Source: Phytopseudomonas flavescens
GTDB taxonomy: Bacteria > Pseudomonadota > Gammaproteobacteria > Pseudomonadales > Pseudomonadaceae
Direction: 5' to 3'
Length of the DNA: 64,000 nucleotides
Assembly (NCBI RefSeq): GCF_900100535.1
Contig: NZ_FNDG01000009.1
Location: forward strand, 124,001 to 188,000
Below the pieces are notes generated by a model, which was not told the DNA's origin, searched no databases, and saw only the letters and a list, made by a program, of their open reading frames with translations. Below are positions 1 to 9,942 of this stretch, piece after piece. Position 1 is the stretch's first letter. Each line of letters starts with the position of its first letter. Both the position numbers and the translations under genes were made by a program.

Positions 1-66
1 TCCACCATTGCGATCGTAAAGCAGTGCACGGGGCGGGCCGCGCAGGTAAAGCGTCGTCCAGCCTTC
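1..66. repeat. Partial copy of the GTAGGGTGG...CCACCCTAC repeat
   Basis: The window opens inside a hairpin-forming intergenic repeat (TCCACCATTGCGATCG ... GCGTCGTCCA). The same words recur at 154-212, 15339-15414, 45302-45385, 59687-59796 and 61797-61914. The left end lies outside the window. Any short reading frame in it is a by-product of the repeat. Confidence 0.55.
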
Positions 67-88
67 ATCTGTGTGGGAGGCAGATGAT

Positions 89-136
89 GTGGGAGCGCGC
101 CATGCGCGCGAAATCGCGGGCGTGGCCCGCTCCCAC
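89..136. repeat. GTGGGAGC...GCTCCCAC hairpin repeat
   Basis: A short palindromic repeat begins GTGGGAGCGCGCCATGCGCG and ends in GCTCCCAC. A second copy, with its halves in the opposite order, lies at 20764-20810. It resembles the REP-like intergenic palindromes common in Pseudomonas. It holds no gene. Confidence 0.6.
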
Positions 137-153
137 AATGGATCGCACAACGC

Positions 154-212
154 CAGTCCACCACTTCGCGATCGCGATGGTGGATGAGAAGAGCGTCATC
201 CACCCGACTATA
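154..212. repeat. Second copy of the CCACCCTAC-type repeat
   Basis: The segment contains CGCGATGGTGGATGAGAAG followed by GCGTCATCCACCC, matching the right half of the repeats at 15339-15414 and 61797-61914. It lies 3' of the corC-like gene, so it may sit at the end of that transcript. Confidence 0.55.
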
Positions 213-243
213 GCCAGTGGTAGCACCGCTATCGCTGGCTGCT

Positions 244-1491
244 TCACCTCTGCTGGGCCTCCCAGGCCCTTACCTCGAGAACCCGGCTGCCGCTGGCCTT
301 GAGGATTTCCAGGCGGTAGCGGCCGACCTGCAGGCACACGGCGCTGTCCGGGATGTTCTCCAGTATCTCGGTCACCAGGCCATTGACGGTCTTCGGCCCG
401 TCCACCGGCAGGCTCCAGCCCAGGCTGCGGTTCACTTCGCGCAGGTAAGCGCTGCCCTTGATCGACCAGGTGCCGTCCCCCAGGGGGTGGAATTCGCTCG
501 GGTGAGCGGTCTCCACGGTGCTCAGGTCACCGACGATCTCTTCCAGAATGTCTTCCACGGTGACGATGCCCATGGCTTCGCCGTATTCGTCGACGACGAT
601 GCCGGTGCGGTACTTGTGCTGCTGGAAGTTCACCAATTGGGTGGCCAGGGTCGTCCCTTCCGGTACGAAATAGGGCGCGTCACAGGCCAGCAGCAAGCTG
701 CTTTCGTTCAGTTCGCCACGGCCTGCCAGGCGCCGCATGTGCAGGATGCCCTCGGTCTGGTTGAGGCTGTCGCGGTACACCGGCAGGCGGGTATGTGAGG
801 CATTGCGGATCTGTTCGGCCAATGGCGTGGCGCTGTGCAGGTCGATGCCGGTGACTTCGTGGCGGGGGATCATGATGTCGTCGACGTTGACCCGGTCCAG
901 CTCGAGCACGCCCAGCAGCATCGCGCGTCGTTCGCTGGGCAGTGGCAGGTCATCGGCCTGCAGCGCGCCGCGCAGCTCGTCGAGGCTGAGGTCATCGTGC
1001 TGCTCAGGCGCCGGCTTGCCGATCCTGCTGCGCAGTGCCTGGCCGATGCTCAGCAGCAGCTCGGTCAGCGGCGACAGCGCGGCGCTGACCAGCGTCAGCG
1101 GGCGGCTCGCCGGGTAGGCGAACAGCGGCGCCGGGAGGATGGCCAGCATGCGTCCGAGGGGATGGGCCAGCATCAGGACGGCCAGGGTCAGCAAGAACGG
1201 CGAAATGGCCAGGGTGGCGGGACCCCTCTGGCCCAGCGCAAGCAGGGTGGCGGCCACCGAGGCGGCCATGGTGCTGCAGATGGTGCCGATGCGCAGGGTC
1301 GCGGACAGGCGTTGTGGGCGATCCAGCAGGCGGACCAGCCGGGCGGCGGCCCGATGGCCCTGACGGGCACGCAGGCGCAGCCGATAGCGATTGAGGTTGA
1401 ACAGCACGGTGCGCGAGCAGATGAAGAACGTCGCGCTGCCCAGTAACAGGAGTAGCAGGGCCAGTTGTGGCAGGGGGGAGGGCGTGTCCAC
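244..1491 (-). CDS. HlyC/CorC (CNNM-type) membrane protein
   Basis: This 415-residue protein has the CNNM/CorC layout: a hydrophobic DUF21 region (about residues 1-190, several membrane segments), a CBS-domain pair (about 205-325) and a C-terminal CorC_HlyC domain (about 335-412). Family members are inner-membrane proteins linked to Mg2+ or Co2+ transport and membrane integrity; a haemolysin role is not implied. The start is a GTG two bases after the ypjD-like stop, suggesting translational coupling. The ypjD-corC pair next to ffh is usual in Pseudomonas. No key region is missing. Substrate cannot be told from the sequence. Confidence 0.9.
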   Translation of the reverse strand: MDTPSPLPQLALLLLLLGSATFFICSRTVLFNLNRYRLRLRARQGHRAAARLVRLLDRPQRLSATLRIGTICSTMAASVAATLLALGQRGPATLAISPFLLTLAVLMLAHPLGRMLAILPAPLFAYPASRPLTLVSAALSPLTELLLSIGQALRSRIGKPAPEQHDDLSLDELRGALQADDLPLPSERRAMLLGVLELDRVNVDDIMIPRHEVTGIDLHSATPLAEQIRNASHTRLPVYRDSLNQTEGILHMRRLAGRGELNESSLLLACDAPYFVPEGTTLATQLVNFQQHKYRTGIVVDEYGEAMGIVTVEDILEEIVGDLSTVETAHPSEFHPLGDGTWSIKGSAYLREVNRSLGWSLPVDGPKTVNGLVTEILENIPDSAVCLQVGRYRLEILKASGSRVLEVRAWEAQQR

Positions 1492-1493
1492 GG

Positions 1494-2294
1494 TCAGATG
1501 TGAAGGATGAATTCGCGAACCAGCTTGCTACCGAAGAATGCCAGCATCAGTAGGCAGAAACCGGCCAGCGTCCAGCGGATCGCCTTGTGCCCGCGCCAGC
1601 CAAGCTGGTGGCGACCCCACAGCAGCACGGCGAATACCACCCAGGCGAAGCAGGACAGGATGGTCTTGTGCACCAGATGCTGGGTGAACAGGTTGTCGAT
1701 GAAGATCGCCCCGGACAGCAGCGACAGCGACAGCAGGGCCCAGCCGCACCACAGGAAGCCGAACAGCAGGCTTTCCATGGTCTGCAACGGCGGGAAGTTG
1801 CGGATCAGGCCGGAGGGGTGCTTGTGCTTGAGCTGATGATCCTGGACCAGCAGCAGCAGCGACTGGAACATGGCGATGGTCAGCATGCCGTAGGCCACGA
1901 TCGACAGCAGGATGTGGGCGAGGATGCCGGGGCCTTCCTCGATCGGCTGGGTGGTGCCGCTGGGCATGAACTGGGCGCACAGCACCGTCAGGCCGCCCAG
2001 CGGGAAGAGGAACAGCAGCAGGTTGTCCACCGGCATGCGTTGGCTGGCCAGCAGGATCAGCGCGATCACCGTGAAGGCGATCAGGCTGGCGGTGTTGAAG
2101 AAGTCCAGGGTCAGGCCTGCACTGTTGTGCATCTGCATGAACAGACTGCCGCCATGGAAAAGCAGGGCGATCACGCCAAGAAGCACCAGCACCGCTTTAC
2201 TGGGTGTGCTGCGACGGGTCAGGTGCAGGCCTTGGTAGCTGGCGGCGCCAAAATAGCAGATGGCTGCGGCGAGGCTGGGCAACAGAGGGTGCAT
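1494..2294 (-). CDS. ypjD: YpjD/CcsA-like cytochrome c assembly family membrane protein
   Basis: This is a 266-residue polytopic protein with about eight hydrophobic segments and the CcsA/CcmC-type Trp-rich region in the C-terminal half (FGFLWCGWALLSLSLLSG). The family handles haem in cytochrome c maturation, but this stand-alone form in gamma-proteobacteria has no settled function. I chose the ATG at 2294 because the first residues there (MHPLLPSLAAAICYFGA) begin a membrane segment and GGAT lies a few bases upstream; an upstream ATG would add 14 hydrophilic residues. It is probably co-transcribed with the corC-like gene. Confidence 0.85.
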   Translation of the reverse strand: MHPLLPSLAAAICYFGAASYQGLHLTRRSTPSKAVLVLLGVIALLFHGGSLFMQMHNSAGLTLDFFNTASLIAFTVIALILLASQRMPVDNLLLFLFPLGGLTVLCAQFMPSGTTQPIEEGPGILAHILLSIVAYGMLTIAMFQSLLLLVQDHQLKHKHPSGLIRNFPPLQTMESLLFGFLWCGWALLSLSLLSGAIFIDNLFTQHLVHKTILSCFAWVVFAVLLWGRHQLGWRGHKAIRWTLAGFCLLMLAFFGSKLVREFILHI

Positions 2295-2535
2295 AGATCC
2301 TGAATGACAAGGCCTGAGAGGCGCTGAGTGTGGCACAAAAGGCCACAGGCAAGAAAGGCCGCAGGCGGTGCCGTGCTCAAGCCCGTTCTGCGACCCAGAC
2401 CTTCGCAGGGTTCGTGACGCTGCAGCGGAAGAAGCGATGCTTCGCTTCTGCCTCGCAAGTGGGGGGCGTTGAACGCTTAACTGACCGGCATTGGCCGCAT
2501 AGTGAAGCGCACAGCGTACCCGTTAAAGCCCGAGT

Positions 2536-4455
2536 TTACCGGGGACCTGGGGCGGGCGCGTCCTCTGCCTCCTGCCGACCGCCAAGGTACAAAGCGAGGA
2601 AGCTTTCGCAGCGCTGGAAGAAATCGAGGCGATTGATTTCCCTGACGAAACCATGACCTTCATCGGGGTAGAGCACATAGGTTACGGCCGTGCCGTTGTC
2701 ACGCAAGGCCTGTACCATCTGTTCCGATTCACTTTGCCTTACCCTCGGGTCGTTGGCGCCTTGAGCAATCAACAGTGGGCTGCGGATAGCTGTCGCGCGG
2801 TGCAGCGGAGAGCGGTCGTGAAGGTGGCGGCGACCGGCCTCGGTGCGCGGGTCGCCGATAGCGCGGTATTGCATGGCGCGTGCCGCTTCCCAGTAGGCTG
2901 GAATGGCGGCCAGCAGGGTTTCCAGATTGGATGGCCCGAACAGGTCGATGCCGCATGCGTAGCGGCCAGGGAAACGGCTCAGCGCAGAGAGCACGGCGTA
3001 ACCCCCATAGCTGCCACCGAAGATCGCCAGACGTTTCGGGTCGGCGATGCCGCGGTCGATGGCCCACTGCACGGCGTCTTCCAGGTCTTCGTCCATCTTG
3101 CCGCCCCATTCGCCATCGGCGGCGTTGATGAAGGCCTTGCCGAACCCCGTCGAGCCACGGAAGTTGACGCTCAGAACGCCGTAGCCGCGGTTGGCCAGCC
3201 ACTGGTGCAAAGCATTGAAGCCGAAACCGTCTCGCGCCCAGGGACCGCCGTGAACCAGCAGCACGAAAGGCAGAGGCCAGCGGCTGCTCAGTTCACCGCT
3301 GTCGGCTTCGCCGGGTAGGGTCAGGTAACTGACCATTTGCAGACCGTCGCGGGCGTGAAGCACCGTGGGTTGCAGACGGGCCAGTTGCACCTTGGCCAAC
3401 TGTGGACGTAACTCCAGCAGTACGGTCAGCGAACGCTCGTCGCGCCGGTAGAGCCATGCACTGCCGGGGGTGGTGTCCGACGATGCCTGGATGAGCCACA
3501 GGCGATCGTCCAGGCTGCGGCTACCCAAGAACCACTGGCCGTCGATCCGACTGTCGAGGTAGTCAAGGTCGGGGCGGATTCTCTCGTCGAGCACCTTCAG
3601 GCGATAGCGCTCGTAGGTCACACCGTAGGCGAGCGGTCGGTAGTCGCCCGGATCATTGAGGGTGTTACCGATATCGGCGCGTGGATCGCTCGCCAGCAGG
3701 GTCTCGTGGCCGCTGTGCCAATCTATGGCGAATAGAGCAGCGGTGTCGCGGCCCTGGCTGTCACGCCAGTACAGCGTTCGCCCGTCGGCGCTGAAGTGGC
3801 TGGGGCCGCTGTTGCGTGCATCGTCTGGCGACAACTGGCGCCACGCCTGCCATTGCTGTCGAGCGTCGCGGCGCAGGTAGTCCATGCCACCATCCTCGCG
3901 GCTGCGTGCGGCCAGTTGTACCTGGTAGTGATCGTCGAGCAGGAAGCCGAAGAACCCTGGGTTTTCCTCCAGCAAGGTCATGTTCCCGTGCGCCAGCGAC
4001 ACCAGATATAGATCCGGGAAGCGCGGGTCGCGCGCGTTCCAGGTGATCACCATTTCGCCCGGCCGTTCCCGGCTGATGCTTTGCAGCGTCGCGCGGGCTC
4101 CCTTGAGCGGTGGAGTGAGATCCCGGCATGCGCCGCTGGCAGCATCGACGGCGAGCAGGCGCCAGTTCTCGTCGCCCTGATGATCCTGGGAGAACAACAG
4201 CACGCCCGGCATGTGGCTCCAACTGAAACTCTGGATGCCGCGTTGCCTGTCGTAGGTCAACTGCCGGCTCCGCTCGGGCGCTTCCAGCGGTGCGGCGTGG
4301 ATGTTCATCACGCCGGTGATGTTCTCCAGCCAGGCCAGCCATTGCCCGTCGGGGCTTATGGCCATGCCGGCGCGTGCTGGGTTGGCGAACAACTGGTGGC
4401 GGGGTATCAGCGGCGTACGGATGGTGCCCATCGCTGGAGTAATCGAATCGCTCAT
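2536..4455 (-). CDS. S9 family prolyl-oligopeptidase-type serine peptidase
   Basis: This 639-residue protein has an N-terminal beta-propeller-like part (about 1-370) and a C-terminal alpha/beta-hydrolase domain. Ser482 lies in the nucleophile elbow GGSYGG, the acid is in GANDPRV and the His in DEGHGF, so the triad looks complete. S9 enzymes cut short peptides admitted through the propeller. There is no signal peptide, so it should act in the cytoplasm. Its ATG overlaps the upstream thioredoxin-fusion stop (ATGA at 4452-4455), placing it last in the operon of receptor, ABC transporter and thioredoxin. I infer that it digests an imported peptide. Lasso-peptide isopeptidases are also S9 enzymes found near TonB receptors, so that is an alternative substrate class. 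Confidence 0.9.
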   Translation of the reverse strand: MSDSITPAMGTIRTPLIPRHQLFANPARAGMAISPDGQWLAWLENITGVMNIHAAPLEAPERSRQLTYDRQRGIQSFSWSHMPGVLLFSQDHQGDENWRLLAVDAASGACRDLTPPLKGARATLQSISRERPGEMVITWNARDPRFPDLYLVSLAHGNMTLLEENPGFFGFLLDDHYQVQLAARSREDGGMDYLRRDARQQWQAWRQLSPDDARNSGPSHFSADGRTLYWRDSQGRDTAALFAIDWHSGHETLLASDPRADIGNTLNDPGDYRPLAYGVTYERYRLKVLDERIRPDLDYLDSRIDGQWFLGSRSLDDRLWLIQASSDTTPGSAWLYRRDERSLTVLLELRPQLAKVQLARLQPTVLHARDGLQMVSYLTLPGEADSGELSSRWPLPFVLLVHGGPWARDGFGFNALHQWLANRGYGVLSVNFRGSTGFGKAFINAADGEWGGKMDEDLEDAVQWAIDRGIADPKRLAIFGGSYGGYAVLSALSRFPGRYACGIDLFGPSNLETLLAAIPAYWEAARAMQYRAIGDPRTEAGRRHLHDRSPLHRATAIRSPLLIAQGANDPRVRQSESEQMVQALRDNGTAVTYVLYPDEGHGFVREINRLDFFQRCESFLALYLGGRQEAEDAPAPGPR

Positions 4456-5701
4456 GCTGCGCTCGCCTTCGGGGCCGACTGGAGCTGCGCGGTCAGGCTC
4501 GCGCGCAGACGGCTGTTATGGGGCCGGCGAAGGATGGGGTAGCGTTCCATGAAGTCCTGGTTCAAACGCAACCAGGATGTATTGTCCCGCTCCCATTGGC
4601 TGCGCAGTTCGGCCAGGCGTTCATCGCTGAAACGCCCGTCCGGCTCTTTTTCTTCGCGCTGTTTGAACCAGGCATAGCGCAGGGATTCGACGGCCATATC
4701 CTCGGTCGACCAGCCCTGCTCGACCTGCAGGCTCCTGACCACCAGCAATGTGCCATGTAGCAACAGGGCCGTGACCCAGGCAGATCCGTTGTCGGGGTCC
4801 GGTATCGGGCTGGCGTTGGCAAGCAGTTGCAGGAAGGCATCCTGGGTAGCGCAATACGGGTCGCCTTTGCTGATGGCGTCGAGTGCCTCCTGGCGCAGGC
4901 TGTGCCACTGTTGCGTGCTGGCGCCGTCGCGGGCCAATTGCAACCAGCGTTGGCGCAGGTCGTCGAGCGCCGGCTTCTGCAGCAAGGCCTGCCAGGGAGT
5001 CTGCTCGTCGGCCAGCCAGTCCTGCAGCAAGGTTGGGGCTACGTGCTCGAGGCGGGTACCTGGCTGGATCGCGCCCACCACCTCGCGGATGTCCGCCTCC
5101 AGGCTGAGGCCGGCGAAATGCAGGGCGCAGCCCAGGGAGGGCGGCAAGCCGGCCAGCCGCTGGAACACCTCGATGTTGGCGCTGTGTACCAGGGCGGCGC
5201 TCACCGTGCCCTGGCCTTCGAACCAGTAAGGAAAACGCGATTCGACGATCTGCCCGGCGGCGGCGTGGCGCAGCAGTCGTTCGAACAGGAAGGCTTTCAG
5301 CTCGGCGTCGCCATAAAAGGCGCCGCCCAGGCGGTCGTCGACTTCACCGGCGCTGCTTTCGGGGGCTCGCTCCGGTGTGGCGACACCGTGTCGGGCCAGC
5401 CAGTCACGCATCTGGGCAAAGCTCATCACCCCGGTGCGACGCGCCAGTTCCTGCCCGTCGCGCATCAGAACCAGCAGGGGATACCCCTGGCGGCGAATCG
5501 ATCGCCCAGTTCGGGGTAGGCCTCGATATCAATCTTGGCGACTTTCAGGCGATCCTCATAGTGTTCGGCCAGGCGCTCGAGGTGAGGCGATAAGGTTCGG
5601 CAAGGCGCACACCAGTGGGCCCAGAAGTCCAGCAGCACGAGGTTGCCGGATAAGGTCGTTTGCAGCGTATCGGGGGTCAGTTGACTCATCTGGGAGGTCA
5701 T
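4452..5701 (-). pseudogene. Thioredoxin domain fused to an unknown ~285-residue domain, frameshifted
   Basis: The first 78 codons (5701-5465) encode a thioredoxin domain with active site WCAPC, ending at GIPCWF and a stop. The next frame (from about 5480) continues the fold as LLVLMRDGQELARRTGVMSFAQM, as thioredoxins do after the cis-Pro GIP, and then runs about 285 further residues to 4452. One missing base in the C run just after GIP (forward strand 5477-5480) explains the break. The C-terminal part is helix-rich and I do not recognise it. The start ATG overlaps the ABC transporter stop (ATGA) and the end overlaps the peptidase start, so the gene was built into the operon. A sequencing error or programmed frameshifting is possible. 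Confidence 0.75.
5475..5489. repeat. Perfect palindrome at the thioredoxin frameshift
   Basis: CAGGGG-ATA-CCCCTG is a perfect inverted repeat exactly at the frameshift. Restoring the reading frame needs one more base in the G/C run, which would make the palindrome imperfect. This fits a quasipalindrome-correction deletion. Confidence 0.6.
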
Positions 5702-7452
5702 ATGGTATCTCGTTGTATCGAATGGAGGAGCCCGCCGGACGGGGCGTCAGGAAGGAGGGGGGCGGCGACAACCTCAAGGGTGTGGTCGTGGAAGGCCTCC
5801 AAGGTTTCGCGGTGCGCGACGCTGATCAGCGTGATGCCGGGCAGTTGCGCTAGCAGGGCCTCGTACAAGGTTTGCTCGGTCGCTGCATCTAGGGCGCTGG
5901 TAGCTTCGTCGAGGAACAGGTAGTCGGGCTTGTGCAACAGTGCGCGGGCTACCGCGAGGCGTTGCTGCTCACCGCCGGACAGGTGCTGTTGCCAGTGGAC
6001 GTTGGCGTCCAGCTGGTCGGCCAGCTCGGGCAGTTGCACAACCCGTAGCGCCACGCGGCAGGTTGCATCGTCGAATGAGTCGGCTGCGGCGGGGTAGCAC
6101 AACGCTGCCTTGAGGCGGTCATGGGGGATGTAGCTGCGTTGCGGCAGGAACATCAGCTTTGCGTGCCGGGGCAGACGAACCGTGCCTTGGCCGTAGGGCC
6201 AGATGCCGGCGATCGCCCTGAGCAGTGTGCTCTTGCCCGCGCCGGAAGGGCCGCGGATCAGCCAGCGCTCTCCCGCGCCGATGCGCAGCGCCGGGATCGC
6301 CGAGATCACCTCGCCATCGGGTCGCTCGAGGCGCAGCGAGGTGGTGTCCAGACCGTCCTGTGGCGCCTCCAGCACCTCGAGGCTGCGCGTCGGCTGTTCG
6401 CTGCGATGGATCGCGGATGAAAGGTCGCGCAGGCGGTTGCCGACCGCCAGCCATTCGGCGAAACCCACATAGGCCTGGGTGAAGAATGACAGGCTTTGAT
6501 AGACCGAGTTGAAAGCCCCGGTGATACGCGTTACGTCACCCAGGCTGATGGCCCCGGATAGGTAGCGCGGCAGCGCGCCCAGAGTCGGCAGGATGGAGCC
6601 GGTCTGCACGTAGATGTCGCGGGCCAGCATCATCTTGCAGGTGCGCACGATGATGTCGCGCCAGTTGCCCTTGACGTCGCTGAAGCTGTCCAGCAGCCGC
6701 TGGCATTCGCGCGGGCCCGCGTTGTAGAAGGCAATCTGCTCCGCATTTTCGCGCAGTTGCATGCCGCGGTAGCGGAAGTTCGCCTCCACGCTCTGACGGC
6801 GGTTGAACAGCCCGATCAGTTGCCGTCCTGCATAGTGCGAGACCAGCAGGCTGCCCAGAGCATAGGCGAAGGCCAGGTAGACCATGTAGCCGGTGATGGC
6901 GAAGTCCTGTCCGGCGACACTGAACTCCAGGGTGCCGGACAGGTGCCAGAGCACGACGCTGAAGGTGATAGTGGTGACCACCACCCGCACGGTTCCCAGT
7001 GACAGGGTCAGGGTGAGTTGGATGAAGGTTTCGATATCCTCGGCGATACGCTGGTCGGGGTTGTCGACCAGCCCGTCGCGCTCGATGGCATAGAAGGCTT
7101 GCCGTTGCGTCCAGGCCTCGATGAACCAGCGGGTCATCCAGCTGCGCCACTGGTAGCGCAGCATCTCGGAGATCAGGTAGGCCGAGAGCAGGGACACGCC
7201 GATCGCCAGCAGGCTCACGGCCAGCGAGGTCAGCAGCACTTGCCACAGTCCCTCCCATTCACGCTTGACCATGGCATCGACCACCTCGCCGTCGAGTTGG
7301 TTCGACCACACGGCGACGTAGACCGCGCTGAACATGAGCGCCAGTTGCGTGGCCAGGAGCAGCCAGCCCTTCCAGCTGTCACGCGAGACCCAGTAGGGAA
7401 TGATCAGTTGCCAGGCGCTGGGGCGACGCGTGCCGGGAGGTAGAGAATGCAT
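5698..7452 (-). CDS. YddA/SbmA-type ABC transporter, fused permease and ATPase
   Basis: This 584-residue half-transporter has an N-terminal membrane domain of the ABC_membrane_2/SbmA-BacA type (about 1-340, about six segments) and a nucleotide-binding domain. Visible motifs are Walker A GPSGAGKST (Lys407), signature [16 protein letters not shown] and Walker B YLFLDEATSALD. E. coli YddA and Pectobacterium FusD are of this type and sit beside TonB-dependent receptors; SbmA/BacA relatives import peptides. It lies 65 bp after the receptor stop and overlaps the thioredoxin gene by ATGA. I infer that it moves a peptide or protein fragment across the inner membrane. The reading frame is intact although both flanking genes are broken. 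Confidence 0.88.
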   Translation of the reverse strand: MHSLPPGTRRPSAWQLIIPYWVSRDSWKGWLLLATQLALMFSAVYVAVWSNQLDGEVVDAMVKREWEGLWQVLLTSLAVSLLAIGVSLLSAYLISEMLRYQWRSWMTRWFIEAWTQRQAFYAIERDGLVDNPDQRIAEDIETFIQLTLTLSLGTVRVVVTTITFSVVLWHLSGTLEFSVAGQDFAITGYMVYLAFAYALGSLLVSHYAGRQLIGLFNRRQSVEANFRYRGMQLRENAEQIAFYNAGPRECQRLLDSFSDVKGNWRDIIVRTCKMMLARDIYVQTGSILPTLGALPRYLSGAISLGDVTRITGAFNSVYQSLSFFTQAYVGFAEWLAVGNRLRDLSSAIHRSEQPTRSLEVLEAPQDGLDTTSLRLERPDGEVISAIPALRIGAGERWLIRGPSGAGKSTLLRAIAGIWPYGQGTVRLPRHAKLMFLPQRSYIPHDRLKAALCYPAAADSFDDATCRVALRVVQLPELADQLDANVHWQQHLSGGEQQRLAVARALLHKPDYLFLDEATSALDAATEQTLYEALLAQLPGITLISVAHRETLEAFHDHTLEVVAAPLLPDAPSGGLLHSIQRDTI

Positions 7453-7517
7453 TCAGTTTCCACAACGCCTTGGGATGACGGGAAGCGCCGTCGAATGCGG
7501 CACCGCATGACCGCGAC

Positions 7518-9867
7518 TCAAAGGCTCTTGTTCAAGGTCAGGGTGAGGGTTCGGCCATCCAGGATGGGGACGTAAATAGTGGAGCTGGAATAGCCGTACA
7601 GTTCGCGGTCGAAGAGGTTCTTCACGCCCAGCCGTGCGGACCAGTCGGGGGCGCTGTAGAACACCCCGGCATCCACCCGGGCAGCGCCCGGCAGGGTCTG
7701 CTCGTCATTGCTGGTGCCCAGGCGGGTTCCGCTGTACGCGCTGACGCCCAGGGACACGCCGAAGCCTTTCAGCGGTACCGACTGGAAGGCGTAGTTCGAC
7801 CACAGATTGGCCTGGTGGCGCGGCTGTGCGGCCGGCAGATTGCTCGGGTCGCCGCGGTCTTTGGAGCTGGTGTAGGTGTAGCTGGCGATGACATCCAGGC
7901 CTGGCAGTAGACGGCCGGTCAGTTCGGTTTCGAAACCTTTCAGTTGTTGTGCCTGGCGCGGCTGGTAGCAGGCCCGCGCACCGTTGTATTCCAGGCGGTT
8001 GGACTGTTCCAGCTGGAATGCGGCAGTGGTCCAGGACAGGGCATTGTCACTGCTGTTGAGTTTGACGCCCACTTCCTTGTTGACGGTTTCCATGGGCGGA
8101 AAGCTGTTGCCGCCGGCGCAGTTCGCCACTGCGGGGAACTGTGGCAGGAACCCTTCGGAGTAGCTGGCGTACAGCGCTGCATTGGCCGTCAGGTTATAGA
8201 CCAGACCGGCATTGTAGCTGGTGCTGTCAAGCGATTGGGCTGGCACTATACGGGTGCTGTTGAACTGCGGGTAATAGGTGCTGCTCTGATCCTGCTGGTA
8301 TTCGCTGCGGCGCACGCCCAGCAGGATGCTCCAGTCATCGATGCTGATCAGATCCTGGGCAAACCAGGCTCTCTGTTCGCTCGAGCCGTCGTAGTCCGAG
8401 TAGTGCGTGCGGCTGTCGCGCGGCAATTTGGGAAAGTCGAATTGTCCTGGCGCATAGACCGGAACCGCGAGACTGTCACCGGAGTAGCTGGTCATGTCGT
8501 AGCTGGTCTGGCTGTGATTGAAGCCCGTGGACAATGTATGGGCGAACGATCCGGTTTCGAAGGTGAAGCGCAGGTAGATCGCCGGCCGTGGTACGCGAAT
8601 CGGAGACATTGTTGGAGCTCGATATCGACATGATCATGTCGGCCGTGCTTCTCGGGAACTGTGTCAGGTACTGGCTGAGATCCTGGTGGCTGAGCGTGCG
8701 TTGCATCCGGCTGACCAGAGTCAGCCAGGGAGCGAAGGCGTGCTCGAGGCTGTAGAAGAAGGCTTCGCTACGAACCTCGATACCGTCGTCGACCCGGCCC
8801 AGGCGCATATCGGGTTCCGGCTGGATGCCGTCGAGGGCGAAGGTATAGCGGTTGGGCGGCAGGTATTGCTCGTCGTAGGAAAGCCCGACGTTGAAATCGG
8901 TAGCGTCGTCTTTCCAGCGCAGTTGGCCCATCAGGTAATCGCTTTCCCGGCCATTGAAACCGGCATCGTTATGATCGGCGTGGGCCTTGGCCGCAATCAG
9001 GCGAGCGCTCAGACGCTTGTCCTCGCTCAAGGCGCCACTGAGGTCGAGGGCGAGGCCTTTATCCTGGTGCGAACCATACTGCAGCGAGACATCGCGTACG
9101 GTCTCCGCGGTGGGTTTCTTCAGCACGATGTTGACGCCACCGCCCAGGGAGTCGCCGCCGGAAAGGATCGCCTGCGGCCCTTTGAGCACTTCGATGCGCT
9201 CCACGCCGGCGATATTGGTGCTGGTGGCTGAGGGATTGTTGATGCCATTGCTTAGCGTGCTGGTCTGGGAGAAACCGCGGATCGTGTAAGAAGGCAGACC
9301 CTGGGCGCTTTCCCGGGTGATGACCCCGGCGACGTTCTGCAGCACGTCCTGCACGCTCTGCGCCTGCTGCGTCTCGATTACCTTGGCGGTGATGACCGAG
9401 ACCGCCTGGGGCACGTCGAGCAGGTCGGCGCCGCTGCGCGTGGACGTTTCCGAACGCGAGGCCTTGAAGCCGGTTTCCCCTTCGCCGCGGGCGGCAACCA
9501 CCGTTAGCGCGCCCAGGCGTGGTTCGAATACCGCCAGTTCGCCGTTGGCCATGAGCTGCACATTCAGCGCGGAGGCGGCGATGGCCTGCCGCACGGCGTC
9601 CAGGGCGCTGAGGCTGCCATTCAGGGCCGGCGCCTGCAGATCCTGGACTTCACGCGTCTCGAAGCGTACCGCCGTGCCGGTGGCCCGGGCGATTTCCTTG
9701 AGGCTGCTGGCCAGTGGGCCGGCTGGGATGGACAGCGCATGGAGGCCAGGGGCGACCGCCTGATCGGCAGCCTGGGCTTGCGTACCGTGAGTGATCGCCG
9801 CAGCCAGAACCGTTAGTATCGTTTTGCTGCGGACATTGACCACACATCGCCGAATTGTACCGAACAC
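7518..9867 (-). pseudogene. TonB-dependent siderophore-type receptor with STN domain, frameshifted
   Basis: This is one receptor gene in two frames. The first part (9867 to about 8580) has a signal peptide, an STN domain (LHALSIPAGPLASSLKEIA), a plug (VPQAVSVITAKVIETQQAQ) and early barrel strands. The second part (about 8580 to 7518) completes the barrel and ends in strands with LTLTLNKSL. The frames join between ...TTAGD and IYLRFTFETG near 8577-8583; loss of AT from GATATC, or one extra base, would explain it. Total length would be about 790 residues, normal for the family. The GTG at 9867 follows AGGAGG at proper distance. An STN domain often talks to a FecR-type anti-sigma factor, but none is present. 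The ligand is unknown. Confidence 0.8.
9853..9866. promoter_or_regulatory. Candidate MocR operator, copy 1
   Basis: AATTGTACCGAACA overlaps the receptor's first codons. The same 14 bases occur on the opposite strand within 9952-9968. An operator at the translation start would suit a repressor or a looped complex. Confidence 0.4.
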
Positions 9868-9942
9868 TTCTAGCTCCTCCTGGTGGTGGCTCCAGTGATC
9901 CGGTTGCCTTTTCCGATGGTTAGTAGGGATTTTCTCGGCACA

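Noticed and set aside
1587..2303. Long plus-strand frames opposite ypjD and corC
   Set aside because: They are Gln/His-rich antisense frames of high-GC genes, with no ribosome-binding site and no family pattern.
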